Source: Bradyrhizobium sp. 195
Lineage (GTDB): Bacteria > Pseudomonadota > Alphaproteobacteria > Rhizobiales > Xanthobacteraceae
Length of the DNA stretch: 64,000 nucleotides
Direction: 5' to 3'
NCBI RefSeq assembly: GCF_023101665.1
Contig: NZ_CP082161.1
Span: 6,758,001 to 6,822,000 of the forward strand
Every line of letters begins with the position of its first letter. Position 1 is the stretch's first letter. The notes beneath the pieces were generated by a model. The model had not been told where the DNA came from. It did not search any database and saw nothing but the letters and a program-made list of their open reading frames with translations. A program made the translations under genes and the position numbers. Below, piece after piece: positions 28,152 through 36,540 of this stretch.

Positions 28152-29366
28152 GTGAATCCAACCAGATTTGGACTACCGGTCGCGGCCGCCTTGACGGCGG
28201 CGCTGATGTCGGGTGCCGCAATGGCGCAGGTGTCCGACGACGTCGTCAAGATCGGCGTGCTCACCGACATGAACGGCCCGGCCTCCGCGCCGACCGGCCA
28301 GGGCTCGGTGACGGCGGCGCAGATGGCGATCGACGATTTCGGCGGCACCGTGCTCGGCAAGCCGATCAGCATCGTGATCGGCGACCATCAGCTCAAGGCC
28401 GACATCGGCGGCACCATCGCGCGGCGCTGGTACGACGTCGACCAGGTCGATCTGATCGTCGACGTGCCGGTCTCGGCGGTCGGGCTCGCGGTGCAGAACG
28501 TCGCCAACGAGAAGAAGCGGCTGTTCATCACCCACTCGACCGGCACCGCCGATTTCCACGGCAAGTTCTGCTCGCCTTATGCGATCCAGTGGGTGTTCGA
28601 CACCCGCGCGCTCGCGGTCGGCACCGCGGATGCGGTGGTCAAGCGCGGCGGCGACAGCTGGTTCTTCATCACCGACGACTATGCCTTCGGCCATTCGCTG
28701 GAGCGCGACGCCTCCGCGGTCGTCACGGCCAATGGCGGCAAGGTGCTGGGCTCGGTGCGGCCGCCGCTGGCAACGCCGGACCTCTCCTCCTTCGTGCTGC
28801 AGGCGCAGGCGTCCAAGGCCAAGATCATCGGCATCGCTGCCGGTCCACCCAACAACATGAACGAGATCAAGACGGGCTCGGAGTTCGGCGTGTTCAAGGG
28901 CGGCCAGCAGATGGCGGCGTTGCTGGCGCTGATCACCGACATCCACGGCCTCGGCCTGCAGGCCGCGCAGGGCCTGCTCCTGACGACCTCGTTCTATTGG
29001 GACATGGATGACAAGACCCGCGAATGGTCGAAGCGCTATTTCGCCAAGATGAACAAGATGCCGTCGATGTGGCAGGCCGGCGTCTATTCCAGCGTGATGC
29101 ACTATCTCAACGCCATCAAGGAAAGCGGCACCGACGATCCGCTCAAGGTCGCCGCAAAAATGCGCGAGAAGCCGATCGAGGATTTCTTCGCCCGCAACGG
29201 CAAATTGCGCGAAGACAATCTGATGGTGCACGATCTCTGGCTGGTGCAGGTGAAGACGCCGGAGGAGAGCAAATATCCGTGGGACTATTACAAGATCCTC
29301 ACGACGATCTCCGGCGACAAGGCGTTCGGTCCGCCGGACCAGGCGTGTCCGCTGGTGAAGAAGTGA
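28152..29366 (+). CDS. Branched-chain amino acid/amide-type ABC substrate-binding protein (orphan)
   Basis: A 404-residue Peripla_BP_6-family receptor with a signal peptide (cleavage near AMA-QV). The GTG start has GGGAGGA at ideal spacing. The mature part begins SDDVVKIGVLTDMNGP. No permease or ATPase gene accompanies it, so it is an orphan receptor or shares a transporter elsewhere. A paralogue with similar length and order of motifs is at 58465-59673 on the other strand. Ligand not predictable; carboxylates or aromatic acids are common in this family. Confidence 0.88.
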   Translation: MNPTRFGLPVAAALTAALMSGAAMAQVSDDVVKIGVLTDMNGPASAPTGQGSVTAAQMAIDDFGGTVLGKPISIVIGDHQLKADIGGTIARRWYDVDQVDLIVDVPVSAVGLAVQNVANEKKRLFITHSTGTADFHGKFCSPYAIQWVFDTRALAVGTADAVVKRGGDSWFFITDDYAFGHSLERDASAVVTANGGKVLGSVRPPLATPDLSSFVLQAQASKAKIIGIAAGPPNNMNEIKTGSEFGVFKGGQQMAALLALITDIHGLGLQAAQGLLLTTSFYWDMDDKTREWSKRYFAKMNKMPSMWQAGVYSSVMHYLNAIKESGTDDPLKVAAKMREKPIEDFFARNGKLREDNLMVHDLWLVQVKTPEESKYPWDYYKILTTISGDKAFGPPDQACPLVKK

Positions 29367-29387
29367 CGATCGCTTAAGGCGATCGTC
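29365..29387 (+). terminator. Hairpin terminator of the solute-receptor gene
   Basis: GACGATCGC and GCGATCGTC (9-bp perfect stem) flank a TTAAG loop and begin at the stop codon of the receptor gene. It is followed directly by a palindromic repeat. Confidence 0.6.
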
Positions 29388-29464
29388 ATTCCGGGATGGT
29401 CCGAAGGACCAGACCCGGAATCTCGAGATTCCGGGTTCGGTGCTACGCACCGCCCCGGAATGAC
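29384..29464. repeat. Palindromic repeat, family shared with 46704-46776
   Basis: An 80-bp dyad bounded by GTCATTCCGGG and CCCGGAATGAC with the central palindrome CCCGGAATCTCGAGATTCCG. The element at 46704-46776 is the same sequence family in reverse orientation. It lies between two convergent receptor genes. Confidence 0.8.
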
Positions 29465-29484
29465 GGTCGCCTCAGGCGACCGTC
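29462..29484 (-). terminator. Hairpin terminator of the TAXI receptor gene
   Basis: GACGGTCGCC and GGCGACCGTC form a perfect 10-bp stem with a TCA loop overlapping the stop codon of the minus-strand TAXI gene. It mirrors the hairpin that closes the convergent gene. Confidence 0.6.
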
Positions 29485-30445
29485 ACCTCACCACGCCGAT
29501 TTCGCGAAAGTACTTCATCACGCCGGGATGGATCAGCTCCGGCCTCGGCGCGGCCGCGACCGTGTTCGCGGCCGTGGTCTCGCAGGCCTGGGCGAGCTTC
29601 TTGCAGAAATTTGCTTCAACGCCGTGCAGCGTCTTCGCCAGGCGATAGGCGACATCATCCGGCAAATCCTCGCGCGTCAGCACGAAGCTCCAGGAGCCGA
29701 GCGAGGCGATCGGCGCGGTCTGCGTCGGATAGCTGCCCGCCGGCACCAGCAGCGGCTTCAGGAATGCATGCTTGGCGCGGATGCGCGCGATCTCCTCCGC
29801 GCTCGGTGCGATGAAGCGCGCGCCTGACGTGCTCGATGCGACCGCGGCGAAGCCGGGCCAGCCGATGCCGGCGCCCCAGAGTGCGGCGACGCGGCCGTCT
29901 TCGACCATCGCGGGGCCGTCGCCGGCACGGTCGAGATAGACGGCCTTGAAATCCTCGTCCTGCTTCAACCCGAGTCCATCCAGCACGTAGCGCGCCAGGA
30001 TCGGAAGGCCCGAGCCTTTGGCGCCGAATGCCACGCGCTGTCCGACGAGATCCTGGATCGTCTTGTAGGGACTGTCCGCCCGCACCACGAACATGCCGGG
30101 GTTGGAATAGATCGCCGTGAGGATCTTCAGCCGCACAGGTGCGCGGCCGATGCCGGCAAAGGCTTCATAAGCCGGCTCGCCCGCGACCAGCGCGAGGTCG
30201 AGCTCGCCCTTCTCCAGCAGCGGGATGTTCTCGTTGCTGCCCTTGGTGTTGCGGGGTGCGATGGAGATTTGCGGATCGGCCGCGTTCATCACGTCCGCAA
30301 AAGCGTTGCCATAGAGCGGAAAGCCGCCGCCGGGTGTCGCGGTGCCCAGACTGATCGTGATGGTCGAAATGGCCGTGCCTCCGGTTTGCGCAGCCGCGGG
30401 GCCTAGGAGCAGCGCCGCGCCGATGAGGATGGATGCGAATCTCAT
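29483..30445 (-). CDS. TAXI-family TRAP transporter solute-binding protein
   Basis: A 320-residue periplasmic receptor with a signal peptide (MRFASILIGAALLLGPAAA-QT). Family signatures: ISLGTATPGGGFPLYGNAFADVMN, LDLALVAGEPAYEA, LVGQRVAFGAKGSG. The ATG at 30445 has AGGGACG upstream; the open frame extends further without signal. TAXI proteins feed TRAP carriers, but no TRAP membrane subunit is present here. It is divergent from the Bug-type receptor gene. Confidence 0.85.
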   Translation of the reverse strand: MRFASILIGAALLLGPAAAQTGGTAISTITISLGTATPGGGFPLYGNAFADVMNAADPQISIAPRNTKGSNENIPLLEKGELDLALVAGEPAYEAFAGIGRAPVRLKILTAIYSNPGMFVVRADSPYKTIQDLVGQRVAFGAKGSGLPILARYVLDGLGLKQDEDFKAVYLDRAGDGPAMVEDGRVAALWGAGIGWPGFAAVASSTSGARFIAPSAEEIARIRAKHAFLKPLLVPAGSYPTQTAPIASLGSWSFVLTREDLPDDVAYRLAKTLHGVEANFCKKLAQACETTAANTVAAAPRPELIHPGVMKYFREIGVVR

Positions 30446-30553
30446 GGTCGTCCCTGACGGACCTGCGTCAACACCGACTTGAGTGACGATGTAGGCAGCG
30501 GCCCGATTTTGTGAAAGCATGCCCTTAAACGACAATAGAACAATGGAGGCGTC

Positions 30554-31528
30554 ATGTTGCGAATTTTGCGTAAGGGTATTTTTGGGCTCGCAATCCTCAC
30601 AGGTCTTTTCAGCGCAACGCCTCCCGCCTCCGCCGCCTATCCCGACCGCCCCGTGCACTGGCTGATCGGCTTTTCCGCCGGCGGCCCGGTCGACATCGTG
30701 GCGCGGATCATGGCGCAGTGGCTGTCGGATCGTCTCGGCCAGCAATTCATCGTCGAGAACCGCACCGGCTCCGGCGGCAACATCGCCGCTGCGGCCGCGA
30801 TCAACTCGCCGCCGGATGGCTACACGCTGCTGTTCGTCGCGCCCAACAACGCGATCTCGACCTCGCTCTACAAGAAGCTGCCGTTCGACTTTTTGCGCGA
30901 CACCACCCCCGTGGCCAGCATCATGCAGCTCACCAACATGCTGGTCGTCTCCAATGCGTTTCCGGCCAAGACGGTCCAGGAGTTCGTCGACTACTGCAAG
31001 GCCAATCCCGGAAAGATCTCCTTTGCTTCGTCCGGCAACGGCACCTCGGTGCACATGTCGGCGGAGCTGTTCAAGGTGATGACGAAGTGCGACATGGTTC
31101 ACGTGCCCTATCGCGGATCTGCCATCGCATTCCCCGACATCATCTCCAACAAGGTGCAGCTGATCTTCGACAATCTGCCCTCCGCGCTGGAGCAGGCCAA
31201 AGGCGGCAATGTCCGCGCGCTGGGCGTGACCTCGCCGCAGCGCTGGCCGAGCGTGCCCGATGTGCCCGCAATCGCCGAGACCGTGCCGGGCTTCGAATCG
31301 ATCGGCTTCTACGGCATCTCCGCGCCGAAGGGCACGCCACCCGAGGTGATCGAGATCCTCAACAAGGCCGTCGGCGAAGCGCTGAAGGACCCGAAGCTGG
31401 TCGCCCGCCTCACCGAAGTCGGCGGCCTCCCCAAGCCGATGACACCCGCCGAATTCGGCAAGCTGGTCTCCGACGAGACCGAGAAGTGGAAGAAGGTCGT
31501 GGAGTTCGCCGGGGTCTCGGTGGACTAG
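30554..31528 (+). CDS. Bug/TctC-family tripartite tricarboxylate transporter substrate-binding protein
   Basis: A 324-residue receptor with a signal peptide (cleavage near ASA-AYPDRPV). Family motifs: YPDRPVHWLIGFSAGGPVDIVAR, VENRTGSGGNIAAAAAI, PDGYTLLF, and VPYRGSAIAFPDI. No TctA/TctB membrane genes are adjacent, as is usual for the expanded Bug families of beta- and alphaproteobacteria. The ligand is probably a carboxylate; unknown here. Confidence 0.88.
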   Translation: MLRILRKGIFGLAILTGLFSATPPASAAYPDRPVHWLIGFSAGGPVDIVARIMAQWLSDRLGQQFIVENRTGSGGNIAAAAAINSPPDGYTLLFVAPNNAISTSLYKKLPFDFLRDTTPVASIMQLTNMLVVSNAFPAKTVQEFVDYCKANPGKISFASSGNGTSVHMSAELFKVMTKCDMVHVPYRGSAIAFPDIISNKVQLIFDNLPSALEQAKGGNVRALGVTSPQRWPSVPDVPAIAETVPGFESIGFYGISAPKGTPPEVIEILNKAVGEALKDPKLVARLTEVGGLPKPMTPAEFGKLVSDETEKWKKVVEFAGVSVD

Positions 31529-31871
31529 CGCGTCGCTGTGCAACGAGCTTGCGATTCGTCGGCAACGCATCGGACGGGGTCCGGGAGGGCTCCCTTTCAT
31601 CAAAAGTCGCAAACAACCCCATGCACAGTAGACGAGGCCAGTTATTTCAATGGGTTACCGGAGCCGAAAAACAGGATCTCGGTAAGGCCGTTTGCTTCGT
31701 CAGGCAAAACAGGAGTATACAGTCATTATCGCCAATTTCGGGTATTCGCAAATCATAAACAATACTCCGCCGGCGTTCCCCTCCGCCAGAGCCGGCATTG
31801 CACCCCCGCCTCCGTCCCTGTAAACGAACCGCGCACCGTTGCCGGCCGCGCCAAGCGGCCGCCTCGCGGCG
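31529..31871. other. Intergenic region upstream of the tRNA gene, no gene seen
   Basis: A 343-bp stretch between the Bug-type receptor gene and the tRNA. It is AT-richer in the middle (31650-31770). Short open frames lack start context and family resemblance. The GC-rich dyad at 31852-31871 next to the tRNA could be part of its leader. Confidence 0.5.
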
Positions 31872-31947
31872 GGGCCTGTAGCTCAATGGTTAGAGCCGGC
31901 CGCTCATAACGGTCTGGTTGCAGGTTCGAGTCCTGCCGGGCCCACCA
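31872..31947 (+). tRNA. tRNA-Ile2 (CAT anticodon, lysidine-modified)
   Basis: A 76-nt cloverleaf. Acceptor GGGCCTG pairs with CGGGCCC (one G-U). The D arm is GCTC/GAGC. The anticodon stem is GGCCG/CGGTC with loop CTCATAA, so the anticodon CAT is at 31905-31907. The T arm is GCAGG/CCTGC with loop TTCGAGT. The CCA end is encoded. The D-arm and anticodon-loop sequence (AGCTCA-TGGTTAGAGC, CTCATAA) resembles minor tRNA-Ile read by TilS-modified CAU more than elongator or initiator Met. Simple anticodon reading would label it Met. Confidence 0.85.
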
Positions 31948-32212
31948 AAAAAAACGATGCCTTAATTGGTGTCGCTTCGTTGCACCGCTGAGTCACCGCA
32001 CCAGAAACGCCTAGCTTCGTGGCTCGCAACCATGCTTCAGCAAACTGTAAACTACTGCTTCACATTCGATCCGGCCAATTTGGCTTGATCGCAAGAAAAG
32101 GTCATCCCGCGCGGTGCGCGGCCAGGCGAGCTGCCGGTGAAGGGTTTGTCTCCGCGAAGACTGTCCCTTCCTCCGGTTCGTATCTGTCAATCTCAAGCCG
32201 TCGAGGCTTTCT

Positions 32213-32332
32213 TCACCGCGGAATCTTCCACGATCCGTTGATGATCGAGGGGTTCTTCTCGCTCGGCCAGTACAGCCGCATCATCAGGACGAAATCGCCC
32301 GATGGCGCCGGAAGCCATCCGGATTCGATTTC
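32213..32332 (-). pseudogene. C-terminal remnant of a DUF1254/DUF1214 protein
   Basis: On the minus strand the codons up to the stop at 32213-32215 read ESGWLPAPSGDFVLMMRLYW and then PSEKNPSIINGSWKIPR, the typical C-terminus of DUF1214 proteins. An in-frame TGA at 32333-32335 and no further homology upstream show that only the last 39 codons survive. It lies between the tRNA and the arylsulfatase gene. Confidence 0.75.
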
Positions 32333-32432
32333 TCAACGTGCTGCGAAGATCTCGGCAATCGGCGATGTCCTGGTGTGGTGCGGATGAGCCTGCGGATATC
32401 CTTCAATATCCGCAGACTCAATGGCGCTCGAA

Positions 32433-34949
32433 CTAGTCGCTTGCTCTGACGCGGGCGTGCTGGATGATTCGATGCTCGTCGCTCGAAACCTGCGTCGGTC
32501 CAAGCTTGAACGTCAGCTTGTCGATCTTGCCTGTGAATTGGAACGGCAGCTTGTAGCTGTCATCCACTCCGGTGCGGGTATCCACGCCGACGTCAAACGA
32601 CTCGTCGATCGCCATGATGAACGAGGTCGAGTGCGGGATCGATTGTCGGGAAACCTCCTTGCCGTCGACCGACAGCACGCCGGCGCCGCCCTTGCCATAA
32701 CCCGGGCCGTCATATTTGAAATCGAACGCGATGATGTGCTTGCCCGGCTTGAGCGCAGTGCCCAACCAGTCCCGCGCACCTACGCCCGATTCCCAGCGGT
32801 ATCGCTTCAAATCCAGCATGTTGTAGACAAAGACCGGCTTGCCCTTCAGCAGATAGAGGCCATAGCCGCTGAAGCGGCCGCCGAGCGTCACGATCATTCC
32901 CTCAGCCCCGCCTTGCGGGACGGTGATGTCGGCAGTGATCGTGTAGTTCTTGTTCATGATGTTGGGTGCATTATCGACGGGGATACCGGGATTTACTCCC
33001 TTGTAGGTGAATTCGGTTCGTCCGGCGGTCGCGCTCGGCCGCGGCGTAGTCAGGCGCGGCAGCACCGAGTTGTCCAGCGGCAGGACCTGGTATTTCCCCG
33101 CCTCCGTCATGAACAGTGCCTGCAGCTCCTTGAGCTTGTCGGGATTCCTGGCTGCGAGGTCGTTGGCTTGCGAAAAGTCTTCGGCGATATTGTAGAGTTC
33201 CCACTTGTATTCGCTGATCTCGGGCAGCTTTGCCGTTCCCAAAAGCCAGGGGGCAGCGGGCGGCGTCGTGCACGCATACCAGCCATCATGGTAGATGCCG
33301 CGGTTCGCGAACATCTCGAAGTATTGCGTGTCGCGCTTTGACGGCGCGTTGGCGTTGGCCTGGTCGAACGTATAGGCCATGCTAACGCCTTCGATGGGCT
33401 TTTGCTTGATGCCATTGACCGTCGCGGGTGCGGGAATGCCAGTGGCTTCAAGAATCGTCGGCACGATATCGACAATGTGATGAAATTGGCTGCGGATGCC
33501 GCCGACGTCCTTGATGTGGCCGGGCCATGAGATAGCCATGCCTTGCCGGGTCCCACCGAAATGCGATGCAACCTGCTTGGTCCACTTGAACGGCGTATCG
33601 AAGGCCCACGACCACGCCACGGACATATGCGGATAGGTCTTGTCGGAACCCCAATTCTCGTAGTGCAGCATCAGCTCGGCTTCCGGCAGTTTCAGAACGC
33701 CGTTATAGGCGGTCATCTGGTTCGGAGTGCCCTCGAGCGTGCCTTCCGCGCTGGTGCCGTTGTCGCCGCTGATGTAGATGATCAGCGTGTTGTCGAGCTT
33801 GCCCATATCCTCGACCGCCTGGATGACGCGGCCAATCTCATTGTCGGTGTAGGCCGCGTAGGCGGCAAACACCTCGGCTTCGCGCGCATACAGCTTCTTC
33901 TGGATGAGCGAGAGCGAGTCCCACTTCGGCAGGGTATCCGGCCAGGGAGTGAGCTCCGTGTTCGCGGGGACGACCCCGAGGCGCTTCTGGTTGGCGAAGA
34001 TCTGCTCGCGCAGCTTCTCCCAGCCCATGTCGAACTTGCCCTTGAACTTGTCGATCCATTCCTTCTTCGGCTGATGCGGCGAATGGGTGCCGCCAGGCAC
34101 GTAATAGACGAAGAACGGCTTGTCGGGAGCGGACGCGTTCAAGCCGTTCATGTAGTTGATGGCCTCATCCGCCATGTCGGTGATGAGGTTGTAGCCGGAC
34201 TTGCCAACCCACGGAAAAATCTGAGTCGTGTTCTTGAAAAGATAGGGCGTCCACTGATCGGTCTCGCCCCCCATGAAGCCGTAGAAGTATTCAAATCCCA
34301 TACCGATCGGCCATTGGTCGAACGGGCCGGCCGAACTGTACACATAGGTTGGCGTGTTGTGGTTCTTGCCGAACCACGAGGTGGCAAATCCGTTGTCCCG
34401 CAGAATAGTCCCGACCGTCGCGCTCTCCTGGCCAATGACGGAATTGTAGCCGGGATAGCCGGTCGACATTTCACCGATCACGCCGAACCCGACCGAGTGG
34501 TGGTTGCGGCCGGTGATCAGCGCCGCCCGCGTCGGGGAGCAGAGCGCCGTCGAGTGAAATTGTGTATAGCGCAGACCCGCCTTGGCGACGCGATCCATCG
34601 CCGGGGTCGGAACAACACCACCGAAAGTGCCGGACACACCGTAACCCTGGTCGTCGGTCATGATCAGCAGCACGTTTGGCGCGCCCTTGGGCGGGACGAC
34701 GGACGGTGGCCAGTATGGCTTTGAGTCCTTTGCGGTTTCCTCGATCACGCCGCCGAACTTCGGAGGTTCGGGCGGAAGCTGCTTGCCATCGAGTGTCATC
34801 GTAGCGCCGGGCGTGCCCGGCGTGCCGGTGATCTGTTGCGCCGCCGCCGGCGCAGCGAGAAGCCCCGGCAAAGCGACGAGCAATGTCGCAAGCCCGGTGG
34901 CCAACAGCAATTTTGGGCTCGGTCGCCAACTGCTCCGTTCATCGTTCAT
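32433..34949 (-). CDS. Arylsulfatase (formylglycine-dependent, periplasmic)
   Basis: An 838-residue sulfatase with a signal peptide (LLLATGLATLLVALPGLLAAPAAA). NVLLIMTDD provides the metal aspartates D99/D100, and CSPTRAALITGRN provides the catalytic cysteine C137 that becomes formylglycine. A large C-terminal domain follows. It hydrolyses sulfate esters; the substrate is unknown. The ATG at 34949 overlaps the stop of the FGE gene by 11 nt and has GGGAGA upstream, so enzyme and activase are co-translated. The long open frame beyond the start is not coding for this protein. Confidence 0.92.
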   Translation of the reverse strand: MNDERSSWRPSPKLLLATGLATLLVALPGLLAAPAAAQQITGTPGTPGATMTLDGKQLPPEPPKFGGVIEETAKDSKPYWPPSVVPPKGAPNVLLIMTDDQGYGVSGTFGGVVPTPAMDRVAKAGLRYTQFHSTALCSPTRAALITGRNHHSVGFGVIGEMSTGYPGYNSVIGQESATVGTILRDNGFATSWFGKNHNTPTYVYSSAGPFDQWPIGMGFEYFYGFMGGETDQWTPYLFKNTTQIFPWVGKSGYNLITDMADEAINYMNGLNASAPDKPFFVYYVPGGTHSPHQPKKEWIDKFKGKFDMGWEKLREQIFANQKRLGVVPANTELTPWPDTLPKWDSLSLIQKKLYAREAEVFAAYAAYTDNEIGRVIQAVEDMGKLDNTLIIYISGDNGTSAEGTLEGTPNQMTAYNGVLKLPEAELMLHYENWGSDKTYPHMSVAWSWAFDTPFKWTKQVASHFGGTRQGMAISWPGHIKDVGGIRSQFHHIVDIVPTILEATGIPAPATVNGIKQKPIEGVSMAYTFDQANANAPSKRDTQYFEMFANRGIYHDGWYACTTPPAAPWLLGTAKLPEISEYKWELYNIAEDFSQANDLAARNPDKLKELQALFMTEAGKYQVLPLDNSVLPRLTTPRPSATAGRTEFTYKGVNPGIPVDNAPNIMNKNYTITADITVPQGGAEGMIVTLGGRFSGYGLYLLKGKPVFVYNMLDLKRYRWESGVGARDWLGTALKPGKHIIAFDFKYDGPGYGKGGAGVLSVDGKEVSRQSIPHSTSFIMAIDESFDVGVDTRTGVDDSYKLPFQFTGKIDKLTFKLGPTQVSSDEHRIIQHARVRASD

Positions 34950-35931
34950 GACGTTTCTCCCGTTTGATGCAGCGGAATCCAACGTGACTGGTCGACGTAT
35001 CAACCGGCTCGGCATGGCGTGCCGCCGGCCGGTAGCGGCGGCAATAATTGGGAGCGCACAGATGCGATCCACCCTTGAGCACCTTGCGCGGAATCCTGAT
35101 GTCGGGCGTGCACGGGTCGTAGCTCTGGTCTTCGCGACCACCGCGCGGATTCTCGGGGATGCAGCAGGCCTTTTGCGCATCGGCTTCGTGCTTCGCCGTG
35201 TACCAATCGGTGGTCCACTCCCAGACATTGCCGATCATGTCGTAGAGGCCATAACCGTTCGGCGGAAACGCCGTCACCGGCGAAGTGCCTGCATAGCCGT
35301 CGATCGCCAAATTTTCGTGCGGAAACTCACCCTGCCAGGTGTTGGCCAACTGACGCCCGCCGGGCGCGAACATGTCGCCCCAGGCGAACTCGGCTCCGTC
35401 AAGGCCGCCGCGTGCCGCGAATTCCCACTCGGCCTCAGTCGGCAGCTCCTTGCCCGCCCACCTGGCATAGGCTTCGGCATCCCTAAAGGCGACATGCACG
35501 ACCGGGTGCTCGTCCAGTCCGCGAATCGAGCTGCCGGGTCCGTAAGGCTGTCGCCAGTTGGCGCCAAACCTGAACGTCCACCATTCGCCCCAATTGCGCA
35601 GATCGACGCGCCGTTCCGGCGCGACAAACGCGAGAGAACCCGCTTTGAGCATATGCGGCAGCGCGCCCGGATAGTCCTTCGGGTCCGGTGCCGTTTCGGC
35701 AAGAGTGACATGGCCGGTTGCTTCAACGAACTGCCGGAATTGCCGGTTGGTCACGGGCGCGCGGTCCATCCAGAATCCATCGACGGTCACGCGATGAACG
35801 GGCGCTTCCTCGGGATAGTGTCGATCCGAACCCATGCGAAACGTGCCGCTGGGAACGTAGAGCATGGCGCCGTCGGCAGACTGCTGCTGCAGCTGTTGAT
35901 CAGATGACGAATTCGCATTGGCAAGGGTCAT
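34939..35931 (-). CDS. Formylglycine-generating enzyme (SUMF1 family)
   Basis: A 330-residue FGE-sulfatase-family protein without signal peptide, hence cytosolic. Signatures: VPSGTFRMGSDRHYPEEAPVH at the N-terminus, TEAEWEFAARGG, NVWEWTTDWY, and the active-site GGSHLCAPNYCRRYRPAAR with the copper-binding cysteines C292 and C297 of true FGEs. It oxidises the sulfatase CxPxR cysteine before export. Its stop overlaps the arylsulfatase start, and it is first in the operon. A TTGAC-N4-ATCAA box lies about 150 bp upstream. Confidence 0.92.
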   Translation of the reverse strand: MTLANANSSSDQQLQQQSADGAMLYVPSGTFRMGSDRHYPEEAPVHRVTVDGFWMDRAPVTNRQFRQFVEATGHVTLAETAPDPKDYPGALPHMLKAGSLAFVAPERRVDLRNWGEWWTFRFGANWRQPYGPGSSIRGLDEHPVVHVAFRDAEAYARWAGKELPTEAEWEFAARGGLDGAEFAWGDMFAPGGRQLANTWQGEFPHENLAIDGYAGTSPVTAFPPNGYGLYDMIGNVWEWTTDWYTAKHEADAQKACCIPENPRGGREDQSYDPCTPDIRIPRKVLKGGSHLCAPNYCRRYRPAARHAEPVDTSTSHVGFRCIKREKRHER

Positions 35932-36078
35932 GACTTCTCCGAAGACGCATCCCTATTGCCAGTCACCGGTCCGAGCTGAAACTTAAGCGACTCTCGTCTG
36001 AGACATTGAGAAGCGACGCCCGACGACTTGGCCTAACCCTCATCCGATGCTGGATGAACCAGCAGCGGGACGCATTCG

Positions 36079-36092
36079 TTGACCTAAATCAA
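36079..36092. promoter_or_regulatory. FNR/FixK-type box
   Basis: TTGACCTAAATCAA fits the TTGAY-N4-RTCAA consensus of FNR/FixK2 regulators. It lies about 150 bp upstream of the FGE-arylsulfatase operon (minus strand) and about 450 bp upstream of the HlyD-type gene (plus strand). One base departs from perfect symmetry of the arms. Confidence 0.5.
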
Positions 36093-36180
36093 GCCACCGC
36101 TGCGCCGTCCGCGATCCAGGCGCGCAACGCGACTTCAAGCGCTGATGCCTGCGTCTCGAAGCCTTCCTTTCGTCGATCTC

Positions 36181-36300
36181 TCAATAGCAGGGCGGATACG
36201 GATAGTAGCCGCAGGCCGGACGTGCGTAGTAAGGCGCAGCATAGGGGCCATATGCCGCCGCACCGAGAATCTGATTCAAGCTTGTGATGCGCATGACCAT
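36181..36300 (-). CDS. Tyr/Pro-rich 39-residue peptide
   Basis: MVMRITSLNQILGAAAYGP, then a Tyr/Pro/Ala-rich tail ending YPYPPCY. The ATG at 36300 has AAGGA with 5-nt spacing. Short Tyr/Gly/Pro-rich peptides of this look are common in rhizobial genomes but have no known function. It could be spurious. Confidence 0.4.
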   Translation of the reverse strand: MVMRITSLNQILGAAAYGPYAAPYYARPACGYYPYPPCY

Positions 36301-36540
36301 AGATTCCTTTGCTGCCAAAAAACGTGCTGCAAAACAACGATCGCCGACGTAGTGCTCCCGCTTCCGAGCGAGAGGCCGTGCAACATCGACTGCAGTTAAC
36401 ACCGCATGGCGTCTGCAGAATCAAAAACGCGCGCTGGAATTAAAATTGACGGACTTGTAGTCTGACAGAATCTCGAAGAGTGATGCTTCAGCTACCTCCA
36501 CGAGCATCACGATAGCATAATCAGAGAATGAGGACCAGCC

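Noticed and set aside
32019..32387. 122-codon plus-strand open frame after the tRNA
   Set aside because: No ribosome-binding site or known motif. The opposite strand carries the DUF1214 remnant instead.
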